Shown here one piece after another: positions 42,101-49,814 of a DNA stretch of 64,000 nt (the stretch's first letter is position 1; each line of letters opens with the position of its first letter). The stretch is taken from contig CAWAPE010000014.1 of assembly GCA_963783855.1 (NCBI GenBank), positions 62,001 to 126,000 on the forward strand, in the 5' to 3' direction. The notes under the pieces are model-generated. The model did not search any database, was not told the DNA's origin, and was given only the letters and a program-made list of their open reading frames with translations. Source of the DNA: JAKAGZ01 sp963783855. Lineage in GTDB: Bacteria; Bacteroidota; Ignavibacteria; Ignavibacteriales; Ignavibacteriaceae. Made by a program: the position numbers and the translations under genes.

Positions 42101-42889
42101 TGAAAGCTCTTCAATAAATGGACGCATTTGTTTTGCGCCGAGCGAACAATTGAGTCCTACAGCAAGCAGATTTTTTGTGTGTGAAATTGATATCCAGAAT
42201 GCTTCGGTCGTCTGACCAGATAATGTTCTTCCGCTCTGGTCAACTATAGTTCCTGAAATTATAACAGGAATTTCCTTTCCTGTATCATTCATATATTCTT
42301 CAACAGCGAAGATTGCGGACTTAGCATTTAGCGTATCAAAGATTGTTTCGATAAGCAGAATATCTGCTCCTCCTTCAACCAGTCCTTTTGTCTGTTCATA
42401 ATATGCTTCAGACATTTTTTCGAACGTTGTTGCCCGGTATCCCGGATCATTTACATTTGGTGAAAGAGAGAGAGTTTTATTTGTCGGTCCGAGCGCGCCT
42501 GCAACAAACCTGGGTTTATCCGGATTTTTTTTTGTGAATTCTTTTGCAGCTTCTTTTGCAAGTTTTGCTGCCTGATAATTAATTTCATAAACAAACTCTT
42601 CTGTCTTATAATCTGCCTGTGCAATTGACGTTCCACTGAAAGTGTTTGTTTCTATAATATCAGCGCCGGCCTCAAGGTACTCACGATAAATGTTTTTAAT
42701 TATTTCTGGTTGAGTAATACTTAAAAGATCGTTGTTCCCTTTTAAATCACTTGGGTGATTTATTAATCGTTCGCCACGGAAATCTTTTTCTTCCAGTTTG
42801 TGTCGCTGAATCATAGTCCCCATCGCTCCGTCGAGAACCAGGATTCGTTCTTTAAGTATCTTTGTTAATATGTTCGTTGTTGATTCCAT
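39185..42889 (-). CDS. metH: cobalamin-dependent methionine synthase
   Basis: 1234 residues, a full-length four-module enzyme: homocysteine-binding domain (about 1-330, GCCGTTPDHI Cys-Cys zinc ligands), pterin-binding domain (about 350-610, NVGERTNVTGS), cap plus cobalamin domain with the axial DVHDIGKNIVGVVL His, and the C-terminal activation domain (WTPFFSTWEMKGKYPDIL, RPAPGYPAQPDH). It methylates homocysteine with methyl-tetrahydrofolate. A SAM-I riboswitch and attenuator lie upstream, so expression falls when SAM is high. Ends 68 bases from the SCO gene. Confidence 0.95.
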   Translation of the reverse strand: MESTTNILTKILKERILVLDGAMGTMIQRHKLEEKDFRGERLINHPSDLKGNNDLLSITQPEIIKNIYREYLEAGADIIETNTFSGTSIAQADYKTEEFVYEINYQAAKLAKEAAKEFTKKNPDKPRFVAGALGPTNKTLSLSPNVNDPGYRATTFEKMSEAYYEQTKGLVEGGADILLIETIFDTLNAKSAIFAVEEYMNDTGKEIPVIISGTIVDQSGRTLSGQTTEAFWISISHTKNLLAVGLNCSLGAKQMRPFIEELSNIANCFVSIYPNAGLPNEMGEYDEMPGTMTSLLKEYAEANFFNIVGGCCGTTPDHISAIAKMVSKFKPRELPEVKKYLRLSGLEPLVVRPDSNFVNVGERTNVTGSKKFEKLILAGDYEAALAVARNQVEGGAQVLDVNMDEGLLDSEEAMKKFLNLLQAEPDIAKLPVMIDSSKWSVIESGLRCVQGKCIVNSISLKEGEEVFKERARKVLQYGAAVIVMAFDEGGQADSLQRRIDVCKRAYKILTEKIGFPPQEIIFDPNVLTVATGIEEHNNYAVDYIEATRWIKQNLPLAKVSGGVSNISFSFRGNNLVREAMHSSFLFHAIKAGMDMGIVNAGQLEVYEEIPKDLLKLVEDVLLNRRKDATERLVDFAETVKQKGKTEVKKDEWRNGTVQERLKHSLVKGIVDYIEEDTEEARKQYSKPLEVIEGPLMDGMNVVGDLFGSGKMFLPQVVKSARVMKKAVAYLFPFIEEEKAASNDTREAGKVLLATVKGDVHDIGKNIVGVVLGCNNYNVIDLGVMVSTEKILQTAIDEKVDVIGLSGLITPSLDEMAHVAKEMERRGFKVPLLIGGATTSRIHTAVRIAPNYKGTTVHVLDASRSVPVVSSLISDDKKVRDNFSSGIKDEYTKLRENHLKKKEAKNYLTIERARENKLKVDWEKTEIVKPDNIGVTVLKEFSLETLRKYIDWTPFFSTWEMKGKYPDILNNEKAGKEAKKLFDDANKLLDEIIKNKSLTANGVLGLFPANTVGNDDIEVYSDDTRKGVKRVLHTIRTQTQKSDGLPNLALADFVAPKESGKKDYIGAFAVTAGIGIEKLIERFDKDHDDYNSIMTKALADRLAEAFAEHLHELVRKKYWGYAPDEKFDNVDLVKEQYRGIRPAPGYPAQPDHTEKPIIFSLLDAERNTGIKLTESFAMYPAASVSGLYFAHPDSKYFTVGKIGKDQVMDYHKRKGMSLEEAERWLSPILNYEPGE

Positions 42890-42917
42890 AAATTATCTTA
42901 TTAGTTTAAAATAAAAA

Positions 42918-42943
42918 ACCTCTTCAAATGAGAATGAAGAGGT
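42918..42943 (-). terminator. metH: metH leader attenuator terminator
   Basis: On the minus strand ACCTCTTCA and TGAAGAGGT form a nine-base stem with an eight-base loop, then TTTTTT (42913-42918). It sits 24 bases before the metH ATG and downstream of the SAM-I aptamer, whose P1 strand can pair with its 5' arm. Confidence 0.85.
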
Positions 42944-42961
42944 AATAAAAATCTGTCTTCA

Positions 42962-43072
42962 TCTCATCTTTTCCCCCAACCGGAGGCAGGATTTAGCACC
43001 TAAGGCCCCCGATAATTCGGGGCGGTTGCTACGGCGTCCACGGGCCTGTTCCCTCAGCCGTTCTTGATAAGA
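42962..43072 (-). promoter_or_regulatory. SAM-I (S-box) riboswitch
   Basis: Minus-strand aptamer with P1 strand TTCTTATC, the kink-turn element GGCTGAGGGA, TAGCAACC and GGTGCTAAATCC; P1 closes with GATGAGA at its 3' end. The P1 3' strand (42956-42968) also complements the 5' half of the downstream terminator hairpin, allowing either terminator or antiterminator. Confidence 0.92.
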
Positions 43073-43104
43073 ACTAATATTTAAAAGAACTATAAACTCT
43101 TGTT

Positions 43105-43135
43105 CAAATATATGAATTTTGGCTAGTTTGTCAAT
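43105..43135 (-). promoter_or_regulatory. Bacteroidota-type promoter for metH
   Basis: Minus strand has TTG-N19-TATATTTG, matching the -33/-7 elements (TTTG, TAnnTTTG). The predicted start of transcription lies just ahead of the SAM-I riboswitch at 43072. Confidence 0.6.
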
Positions 43136-43261
43136 TATATGTTTTATTAGGCCCGTTTTTTTCTGGAATGTTTTCCAGTATGCTTTCTTTTTGAAAGCAA
43201 AGCAAATATAATTAAATTGTAAGCATTATAAAATGATACTTTAAGTCACAAAGGCAATTAA

Positions 43262-44233
43262 ATGATAGTAATAACGGGTGCTGCCGGATTCATAGGAAGC
43301 GCGCTGGTTTGGAGATTAAATCAGCTCGGTAAAAACAAAATTATTATTGTGGATGAGCTTGGCAAAGATGAAAAATGGAAAAACCTTATAAGCCTGGATT
43401 ATGAAGATTTCATTAACAAAGATGTTTTTATTGAAAAAATTCAAACAGGCCTGGATTTTAAAGTAGACACCATCGTTCACATGGGAGCAAACTCTTCAAC
43501 AACAGAAAAAGATGCGGACCATTTAATGGAAAACAATTTTGAGTACACAAAAAAACTGGCACTTTATTCTATAAACAAAGACATAAGATTTATTTACGCA
43601 TCTTCTGCAGCAACTTATGGTGATGGCAGTCTCGGCTTTGATGACAAAGATGAAATCTGCAAAACATTACGCCCGTTAAATATGTATGGTTATTCAAAAA
43701 ATCTTTTTGATATATGGGCTTTAAAGAAAAATATGCTCGATAAAATAGTTGGGATAAAATATTTCAACGTGTTTGGCCCTAATGAATTTCACAAAGGCGA
43801 TATGCGAAGCGTTGTTCACAAAGCTTTCGAACAAATAAGAGATACGGGAAAAGTCCGGCTTTTTAAATCACGTCACAAAGATTACAAAGACGGTGAACAG
43901 AAAAGAGATTTTGTTTACATAAAAGACGCTGTTGATATGACACTGTTTTTTATGGACAATAAAGGTAAAAACGGGCTTTATAATGTTGGCTCAGGAAAAG
44001 CCAGGACATGGAATGATCTTGTTACCGCTCTGTTTAATGCTGTTGGAAAACCGGTTAATATTGAATACATTGATTTGCCGGATCATCTTTCTGATAAATA
44101 CCAGTACTTTACAGAAGCAAATTTAGATAAGATAAAAAAAGTCGGTTACACCACTCAGATTTCTTCTCTTGAAGACGGCGTAACTGACTATGTAAAAAAC
44201 TATCTTGTTCCTGATAAATATTTAGGTAGGTAA
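43262..44233 (+). CDS. hldD: ADP-L-glycero-D-manno-heptose-6-epimerase
   Basis: 323 residues of an SDR-type epimerase: Rossmann GAAGFIGSAL (residues 6-15), DxD-like loop, substrate YGYSKNLFD with catalytic Tyr-x-x-x-Lys, and the FNVFGPNE nucleotide-sugar segment. Length and KRDFVYIKDAVD motif match HldD (formerly RfaD), which makes ADP-L-glycero-D-manno-heptose for the LPS core. Ends 13 bases from the acidic protein gene on the opposite strand. Confidence 0.9.
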   Translation: MIVITGAAGFIGSALVWRLNQLGKNKIIIVDELGKDEKWKNLISLDYEDFINKDVFIEKIQTGLDFKVDTIVHMGANSSTTEKDADHLMENNFEYTKKLALYSINKDIRFIYASSAATYGDGSLGFDDKDEICKTLRPLNMYGYSKNLFDIWALKKNMLDKIVGIKYFNVFGPNEFHKGDMRSVVHKAFEQIRDTGKVRLFKSRHKDYKDGEQKRDFVYIKDAVDMTLFFMDNKGKNGLYNVGSGKARTWNDLVTALFNAVGKPVNIEYIDLPDHLSDKYQYFTEANLDKIKKVGYTTQISSLEDGVTDYVKNYLVPDKYLGR

Positions 44234-44246
44234 ATACCTACCGGAC

Positions 44247-44549
44247 CTAATTATACTGGGGATCTTCGTCATCGAAAAGATCATCATCCTCGTCATCGTC
44301 GAAGTCAAAATCTTCATCTAATATTTCCTTTTCATCAATAGGTTCATCTATTTCGTTGTCCTCAAATTCATCGTCGAAATCTTCTTCATCATCAAAATCA
44401 TCTTCCTCATCTGCAGAACCCATAAACATTTTCAGTGTTTCTTCATCCTGATGTCCAGCAACAGGAATGCAAATTTCCAAACTTTCTTCCAACAAATCTT
44501 CATGTGTCTCTATCGTTTCTTTTCCTGTTTCTAATTCCAACCCTGTCAT
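44247..44549 (-). CDS. highly acidic small protein
   Basis: 100 residues. The first half is ordinary (GLELETGKETIETHEDLLEE, CIPVAGHQDEETLKM); the second half is an Asp/Glu tract (residues about 48-97, with DDEDDD blocks), giving a very low pI. No domain is recognised. AGGAGG lies ten bases before the ATG, which supports translation. Acidic tails of this type can mimic nucleic acid or bind cations or ribosomal proteins; the role is unknown. Confidence 0.7.
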   Translation of the reverse strand: MTGLELETGKETIETHEDLLEESLEICIPVAGHQDEETLKMFMGSADEEDDFDDEEDFDDEFEDNEIDEPIDEKEILDEDFDFDDDEDDDLFDDEDPQYN

Positions 44550-44800
44550 CTCCGTGAGCCTCCTATAAAAGAGATTTTGTATTGTTAACTGTTAAAAGAT
44601 AATTAAATTTTAACATCAACAAAATAATTTTTTTTGAATAAATATTTAAAAAATATTGTAAAGTGCAAAGCAAATATATTATTTTCCTTTAAGTCAAATA
44701 ACGGATTATTTGCCACAGGCGAAATATCTTTCCTTAAAAAATTAGTCTGCATTAAATATAATGTCAATACAAATAACCATCATTTTAAAAAAATAATATT

Positions 44801-45265
44801 ATGAAATTAGCAACACTTTGTTATGTAATAGACGAAGAAAAAAACACGACACTCATGCTTCACAGGGTAAAAAAGGAAAACGATTATCACGAAGGTAAGT
44901 GGAACGGACTTGGTGGAAAACTTGAACAGGGAGAAAGCCCGGAAGATTGTGTTATTAGGGAAATCAAAGAAGAAGCCGGACTGACTATAAAAAGCCCTAA
45001 AATGCATGGATTTATAACTTTCCCGCTGTTTGATAAAGTTGATGACTGGTATGTGTTTATTTTTTCATCAAAAAATTTTGAGGGGAAACTAATTGATTCT
45101 CCCGAAGGAAATCTTGAATGGATTCCTAACGACAAACTTACCGAACTAAACCTGTGGGACGGTGATAAAATTTTCCTTGAATGGCTTTTTCAGGACAGGT
45201 TTTTCAGTGCAAAATTTAATTACAAAAACGGAAAATATTTAAATCACGAAGTAAACTTTTATTAA
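44801..45265 (+). CDS. NUDIX hydrolase, MutT-like
   Basis: 154 residues. Nudix box GKLEQGESPEDCVIREIKEE follows the Gx5Ex7REUxEExGU pattern (residues about 46-68), with the catalytic Glu residues present. The N-terminal LCYVIDEEKNTTLMLHR strand and the WIPNDKLTELNLWDGDK segment match 8-oxo-dGTP-type hydrolases. Probably sanitises nucleotides or acts on dinucleotide substrates. Confidence 0.92.
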   Translation: MKLATLCYVIDEEKNTTLMLHRVKKENDYHEGKWNGLGGKLEQGESPEDCVIREIKEEAGLTIKSPKMHGFITFPLFDKVDDWYVFIFSSKNFEGKLIDSPEGNLEWIPNDKLTELNLWDGDKIFLEWLFQDRFFSAKFNYKNGKYLNHEVNFY

Positions 45266-45293
45266 CTTTTACATTCTTAAAAAATGGTGAAAC

Positions 45294-45946
45294 ATGTTTA
45301 TAGGGCACTACGCTGTCGGCTTTGGCTCTAAAAAGGCAGAACCTAAAATCTCACTGGGCACTTACTTTATGGCCGTAAATTTTCTGGACCTACTCTGGCC
45401 TATTCTTTTTCCTGCTCGGGACTAGAACATGTAAAAATTGATCCGGGCAATACTCCAATGGCACCACTTGATTTTTATGACTACCCGCTTTCACATAGTT
45501 TATTAATGGCGATTATTTGGTCGTTGCTTTTCGGAGGAATTTATTATCTAATAAAAAAGAACCGGAAAGCATCTATCATTTTGGGGCTGGGTGTTTTCAG
45601 TCACTGGATACTTGATTTTATTTCTCACCGCCCCGATCTGCCCATTGCACCCGGAATAAATACTTATTTAGGACTCGGCTTGTGGTATTCTGTTCCGGCT
45701 TCTGTCACCGTTGAACTTTTACTCTTCGGAACTGGTTTATATTTATACCTGAATACTACTAAAGCAAATGATAAAACCGGCTCGTTTGCCCTGTGGGGAC
45801 TGGCCGCTTTGTTATTAATAATATATGTAATGAATTTATTTTCAGCAGCCCCTCCAAACGTCAGCATACTGGTGTACAGCGCGCTAGCACAGTGGCTGTT
45901 TGTTATCTGGGCATACTGGATTGACAGGCACAGAACAAACGTATAA
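45294..45946 (+). pseudogene. frameshifted membrane metal-dependent hydrolase-like protein (DUF457/YdjM-like)
   Basis: Reading from ATG 45294 gives MFIGHYAVGFGSKKAEPKIS and a first hydrophobic segment, then stops at 45423-45425. A second frame covering 45411-45946 continues the same protein (LEHVKIDPGNT, then MAPLDFYDYPLSHSLLMA with a conserved His, SHWILDFISHRPD and several helices). The break is at T5C2 (45406-45412); one missing base restores a single polytopic protein of about 216 residues. Family members carry His/Asp metal ligands in DUF457-type YdjM proteins. Confidence 0.7.
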
Positions 45947-45988
45947 TTTATCAGAAAAAATAATACCGGGGAGAAAGGTAGGAAATTA

Positions 45989-46489
45989 GTGAAACGTTTT
46001 TTATTTCTTTCGTCAGTTCTATTTATTGTTGCTTTCTTTTTCACTTCCTGCAATAATACAAAAACAGAGGCATTACAAAGCAAAATCGATAGCCTCCAGG
46101 CTATTATAAAAAACAGCTACAAACCAGAACTTGGCGAGTTTATGCTGCAAGTGCAGATGCATCATGAAAAACTTTGGTTTGCGGGAATAAATGAAAACTG
46201 GCCGCTTGCTAACTTTGAGATTGGAGAAATAAGAGAGACACTATATAACGCAATTCATTTTTTACCCGACAGAAAAGAGACAAAGGAAATCCCGATGATT
46301 TTTCCCGCGCTTGACAGTTTACAGGCTTCTATTACCAATAAAAGCCTAAAAATGTTTACGAAAGATTATAAAACATTAACTCAGACATGTAACACCTGCC
46401 ATAAGGTGGTAAATTTTGCATTTAACGTTATAAAAGTTCCCACTTCGGAACCGGTGAGTGATCAGGAATTTAAAGTAGGTGGTCAATAG
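45989..46489 (+). CDS. monoheme c-type lipoprotein
   Basis: 166 residues from a GTG at 45989 with GAGAAAGGTAGG upstream. The lipobox (AFFFTSC) is followed by a coiled-coil stretch (EALQSKIDSLQAIIKNSY) and a single heme c motif CNTCH at the C-terminal side. The predicted four-helix fold (LQVQMHHEKLWFAGINEN, ALDSLQASI) resembles cytochrome c'-type folds. Membrane-anchored electron-transfer or heme-sensing protein; partner unknown. Its end overlaps the opposite-strand propeller gene by seven bases. Confidence 0.75.
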   Translation: MKRFLFLSSVLFIVAFFFTSCNNTKTEALQSKIDSLQAIIKNSYKPELGEFMLQVQMHHEKLWFAGINENWPLANFEIGEIRETLYNAIHFLPDRKETKEIPMIFPALDSLQASITNKSLKMFTKDYKTLTQTCNTCHKVVNFAFNVIKVPTSEPVSDQEFKVGGQ

Positions 46490-47544
46490 TTATAAACCTG
46501 TTTGCTTTTAGTTTTTTCTACTGCAATATACTTGTTGTCCTTCGAGTAGCTAAAATTCCACAAAGCAAAATCTGCACCCATATCATTAAAATATGTTTTT
46601 GTCTGACCCGTCTGAAGGTCGAGCATTATTAATTTGGTTCCACTTACAAATAATGTTTTTTTGAAATCAGAAGAATAAGAACAATGATCATTGATAAGCC
46701 CCGTGTATAATTTTGTTGTCTCTCTTGTAAATAAATTCATTTTATAGATATTGCTATTATTTACACAATAATATAAATACCCGTTGTTATCAACGGTCGG
46801 TGCGGATGAAAATGACTGATTTATAAAATTTATTGTATCTTTTATTGAATTATCCCTTTCATCAATTAAGGTAATTATTATTATAGACGAGTCCTTATCA
46901 GCATAACCAGACTCTGTAACAAAATAATTATCGTTCATTGTTGAACCAACATATATGCAGCCACAGGAATCGGGACTTATTTTTTCGTAAGAGTAACCAG
47001 AGAGATCAATGGAAGAAATTCCCAATCTAGAATAATCCCCGCCTATTTTATCCTTAAATACAATTTCCGAATAAATTATTCTGTTGTTATTTTTATAAAA
47101 ATGTGGATTGCCCTCTGAACGATCCGGAGAATGAGTAAGATTAACACTTAAGCCTGAATTAATAGAGACCAAATAAAGATCTCCGGGACTATGGTCCTGA
47201 CCGGAATAGAGTACATAACGCCCGTCGTCAGATACTGTTATCCCCATATGTAGAAATATTGATCCGCCATAAGCATTAGATAAAAACTTTTTGTTTGTAC
47301 CGTCATAATTTATTGTAAACAAAGAATCAGAAGATCGATATAATATTTTGTCGCTATTAGGAATAAAAAAAGGTTGTTCACCATCCGCAATTTGATAAAG
47401 CGAGTCTGTTACAGTATTTATCAAATAAATTTGTGCACTATTAATGGTTATAAGATTTCTTTCAAGACTATCATTGATATTGCAGGAAACGAATAAAAAT
47501 GGCAGGAATATTGCCAAAGATAATATTGTTTTAGTATGTTTCAT
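46483..47544 (-). CDS. beta-propeller (TolB/WD40-like) lipoprotein
   Basis: 353 residues from ATG 47544, chosen because GGGGAAGCG lies directly upstream. The signal ends in a lipobox (LFVSC). Repeated propeller-blade strands such as ISVDGRYVLYSG-like GITVSDDGRYVLYSG, NGYLYYCVNNSNIYKM and FSYSKDNKYIAVEKT mark a TolB-type beta-propeller. It probably binds proteins or polysaccharide at the periplasmic side. Function unknown. Confidence 0.8.
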   Translation of the reverse strand: MKHTKTILSLAIFLPFLFVSCNINDSLERNLITINSAQIYLINTVTDSLYQIADGEQPFFIPNSDKILYRSSDSLFTINYDGTNKKFLSNAYGGSIFLHMGITVSDDGRYVLYSGQDHSPGDLYLVSINSGLSVNLTHSPDRSEGNPHFYKNNNRIIYSEIVFKDKIGGDYSRLGISSIDLSGYSYEKISPDSCGCIYVGSTMNDNYFVTESGYADKDSSIIIITLIDERDNSIKDTINFINQSFSSAPTVDNNGYLYYCVNNSNIYKMNLFTRETTKLYTGLINDHCSYSSDFKKTLFVSGTKLIMLDLQTGQTKTYFNDMGADFALWNFSYSKDNKYIAVEKTKSKQVYNY

Positions 47545-47578
47545 CGCTTCCCCTGTTGAATGAATTGATATCAATTAG

Positions 47579-48955
47579 CTAAAGAATTTTCTTTAGCCAC
47601 TTAAAGTTTTTAAACGGTGCATACTTTAATGGTATGTCTATCCAGGTTGGTGTATTCACAATTGCTCTTTCATTACTGAATGCAAGGAAACTTTTGTAAC
47701 CGTGGTAACTTCCGGTCCCGCTTGTTCCCACGCCGCCAAATGGCAAATGATGATTAGCGATATGCAGCAAGGTGTCGTTTATACAGCCTCCGCCGGAGGT
47801 TGTTCTCGATAAAACCTCTTTTGCTTTTGTATTCGTTCCGAAATAATAAAATGCCAGCGGTTTCTCATTCTCATTAACATAGTTTATAGCTTCATCTACA
47901 TTATCGAATGTAAGTACCGGGAGAATGGGCCCGAATATTTCTTCTCGCATAATCGGAAAGTCAGGCTTAACATCATCAATAATTGTTGGCGCAATATATT
48001 TTTCTGTTGCATCTGTCTCTCCACCAAACTTTAGGGTCCCGTGTTCCATTAACTTTTGAAGACGATTAAATGCCCGATCATTTACTATCCTGGGAAAATG
48101 CGGACTCTGTTTTGGATCGGTACCGTGCATCTTACTTATATGAGCTGCAATTTTTGTTAATAATTCATCTTTTATAGAACGGTGAACAAATAAATAATCC
48201 GGCGCTATGCATGTCTGTCCTGCATTTATTGTTTTGCCCCATGCAATTCGTTTTGCGGCAACGTCTATGTTAGCATCTTTATCAACTATGCAGGGGCTTT
48301 TCCCGCCAAGCTCTAAAACAACTGGTGTAAGATATTCAGCGGCGGCTTTCATAAAAACTTTTCCGACTGCCGGGCTACCGGTAAAAAAGATTATCTCGAA
48401 GCGCTGTTTCAATAATATTTCATTTGTCTCTTTGCCTCCCTGCACAACCCCGATGTAATTTGATTCGAATATTTCTTGCAGCAATTCTTCCATCACCCTG
48501 GCAATTGCTGGTGCATCTGGTGAGGGTTTGAGAATTGCACAACATCCCGCTGAAATTGCTCCAACAAGGGAATTCATTAGAAGCTGAAAAGGATAGTTCC
48601 ACGGCGCTGTGATAAGTGCAACTCCAAGTGGCTCAAAAATAATTCTGCTGGACGAGGGAAAGAGTGGCAACGGTGTAAATACACGCTTTGGCTTTGCCCA
48701 TCGTTTTATGTGTTTTAAATGATTATCAATTTCCTGAAGAACTATGCTTATCTCTGTAATATAAGCTTCTTCATAAGACTTGTGTAAATCTTTCCAGAGA
48801 GCATCGCTGATTTTCTTTTCATACTTAAGTACTGTCGATTTGAATTTCTTCAGATTCTCTATTCTGAAATTTAATGATTTCGTTTTGTGGGAAGAAAAAA
48901 ACATCCGCTGCTCCCCAAGCATTTTTTCTATTACGTCTTTCGATGTTTCTTCCAT
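47579..48955 (-). CDS. aldehyde dehydrogenase
   Basis: 458 residues from ATG 48955; the longer frame to 49021 would overlap the SDR gene. NAD(P)-dependent ALDH fold: catalytic Glu in LELGGKSPCIV, nucleophile Cys in INAGQTCIAPDY, and cofactor loops FFTGSPAVGK and APWNYPFQLL. C-terminal FGGVGTSGTGSYHGYKSFLAFS. The length and motifs fit the class 3/fatty aldehyde-type ALDH. Thirteen bases follow the SDR stop, forming an operon with it and perhaps the quinone oxidoreductase. Confidence 0.9.
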   Translation of the reverse strand: MEETSKDVIEKMLGEQRMFFSSHKTKSLNFRIENLKKFKSTVLKYEKKISDALWKDLHKSYEEAYITEISIVLQEIDNHLKHIKRWAKPKRVFTPLPLFPSSSRIIFEPLGVALITAPWNYPFQLLMNSLVGAISAGCCAILKPSPDAPAIARVMEELLQEIFESNYIGVVQGGKETNEILLKQRFEIIFFTGSPAVGKVFMKAAAEYLTPVVLELGGKSPCIVDKDANIDVAAKRIAWGKTINAGQTCIAPDYLFVHRSIKDELLTKIAAHISKMHGTDPKQSPHFPRIVNDRAFNRLQKLMEHGTLKFGGETDATEKYIAPTIIDDVKPDFPIMREEIFGPILPVLTFDNVDEAINYVNENEKPLAFYYFGTNTKAKEVLSRTTSGGGCINDTLLHIANHHLPFGGVGTSGTGSYHGYKSFLAFSNERAIVNTPTWIDIPLKYAPFKNFKWLKKIL

Positions 48956-48968
48956 AATAATCTCGCTT

Positions 48969-49772
48969 TTATTTTTTGTGACCTTTAAATTGATCCATTC
49001 CTTTATAAACCCCCAGTACACCGCCTACAAACCAATCAAAAAATCTTACCGGAAATATTGCCTGAAAAAATCTTACAAAATTTACATTCCACGGCATGCT
49101 TACGTAAATACGGCTGCGTTCAATTCCACCGATTATTTTTCGTGCAACTTTCTCTGGCTTTAAAAGCGGAATTATAGATTTAACACCGTCGAACATTCCG
49201 GTGTTAATGTAATACGGAGTAACTGTTGTAACCCCGATATTTTTCCCTGATTTTTTCATTTCAATTCTAAGACTATCAGACCAACCGGTTACGGCCCATT
49301 TACTTCCCACATAAACTGACATTTTGGGATTAGAAATGAGCCCTGCAGATGAAGCGATATTACAGATGTGTCCTGAATTTTGTTGTATCATAACTGGCAG
49401 AAATTCCGATGTAATAAGCATCGGGGCATTGGCATTTATATCCATCGTCTTTATTATTTCTTGTGGTGTGTGCTCGCTAAAATATTTGCCTACAACAATG
49501 CCCGCGTTGTTGATCAGCACATCAATATTGCCAACATCTTTTTTTGCTGAATCCGCCGCCGTCTTTATCTGTTCCGGAAGTGAAACATCAACCTTATAGC
49601 CGTGAACTTTTCCTAACGAGGAAAATTCTTTTTTTGTTTCTTCAATCCCCGCTGAATTAATGTCCCATATTACAAGTTCGGCTCCCTTTTCAAGAACCAG
49701 TCTTCCCATAATTTTACCAATACCTGAAGCTCCGCCTGTAATTAAAACTTTTTTTCCCCTAAGTGTATGCAT
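48969..49772 (-). CDS. short-chain dehydrogenase/reductase
   Basis: 267 residues. Cofactor motif GGASGIGKIMG (residues 12-22), NNAG, catalytic SSAGLISNPKMSVYVGSKWAV (Ser, YxxxK). N-terminal MHTLRGKKVLITG supports the start at 49772. A C-terminal amphipathic helix (PWNVNFVRFFQAIFPVRF) may attach it to membrane, as in retinol-type SDRs. Likely reduces or oxidises hydrophobic carbonyls, in series with the ALDH. Confidence 0.9.
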   Translation of the reverse strand: MHTLRGKKVLITGGASGIGKIMGRLVLEKGAELVIWDINSAGIEETKKEFSSLGKVHGYKVDVSLPEQIKTAADSAKKDVGNIDVLINNAGIVVGKYFSEHTPQEIIKTMDINANAPMLITSEFLPVMIQQNSGHICNIASSAGLISNPKMSVYVGSKWAVTGWSDSLRIEMKKSGKNIGVTTVTPYYINTGMFDGVKSIIPLLKPEKVARKIIGGIERSRIYVSMPWNVNFVRFFQAIFPVRFFDWFVGGVLGVYKGMDQFKGHKK

Positions 49773-49814
49773 TTTTTTCCTAATTTATTATTATACTAAT
49801 AAAGAATCTGTTTC

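Noticed and set aside
44225..44242. GGTAGGTA/TACCTACC hairpin at the hldD stop
   Set aside because: Perfect eight-base arms with a two-base loop, but no T run; it may pause transcription, yet terminator status is not supported.
48956..49021. Upstream extension of the ALDH frame
   Set aside because: It would overlap the SDR gene's C-terminus; ATG 48955 with a family-like N-terminus fits better.
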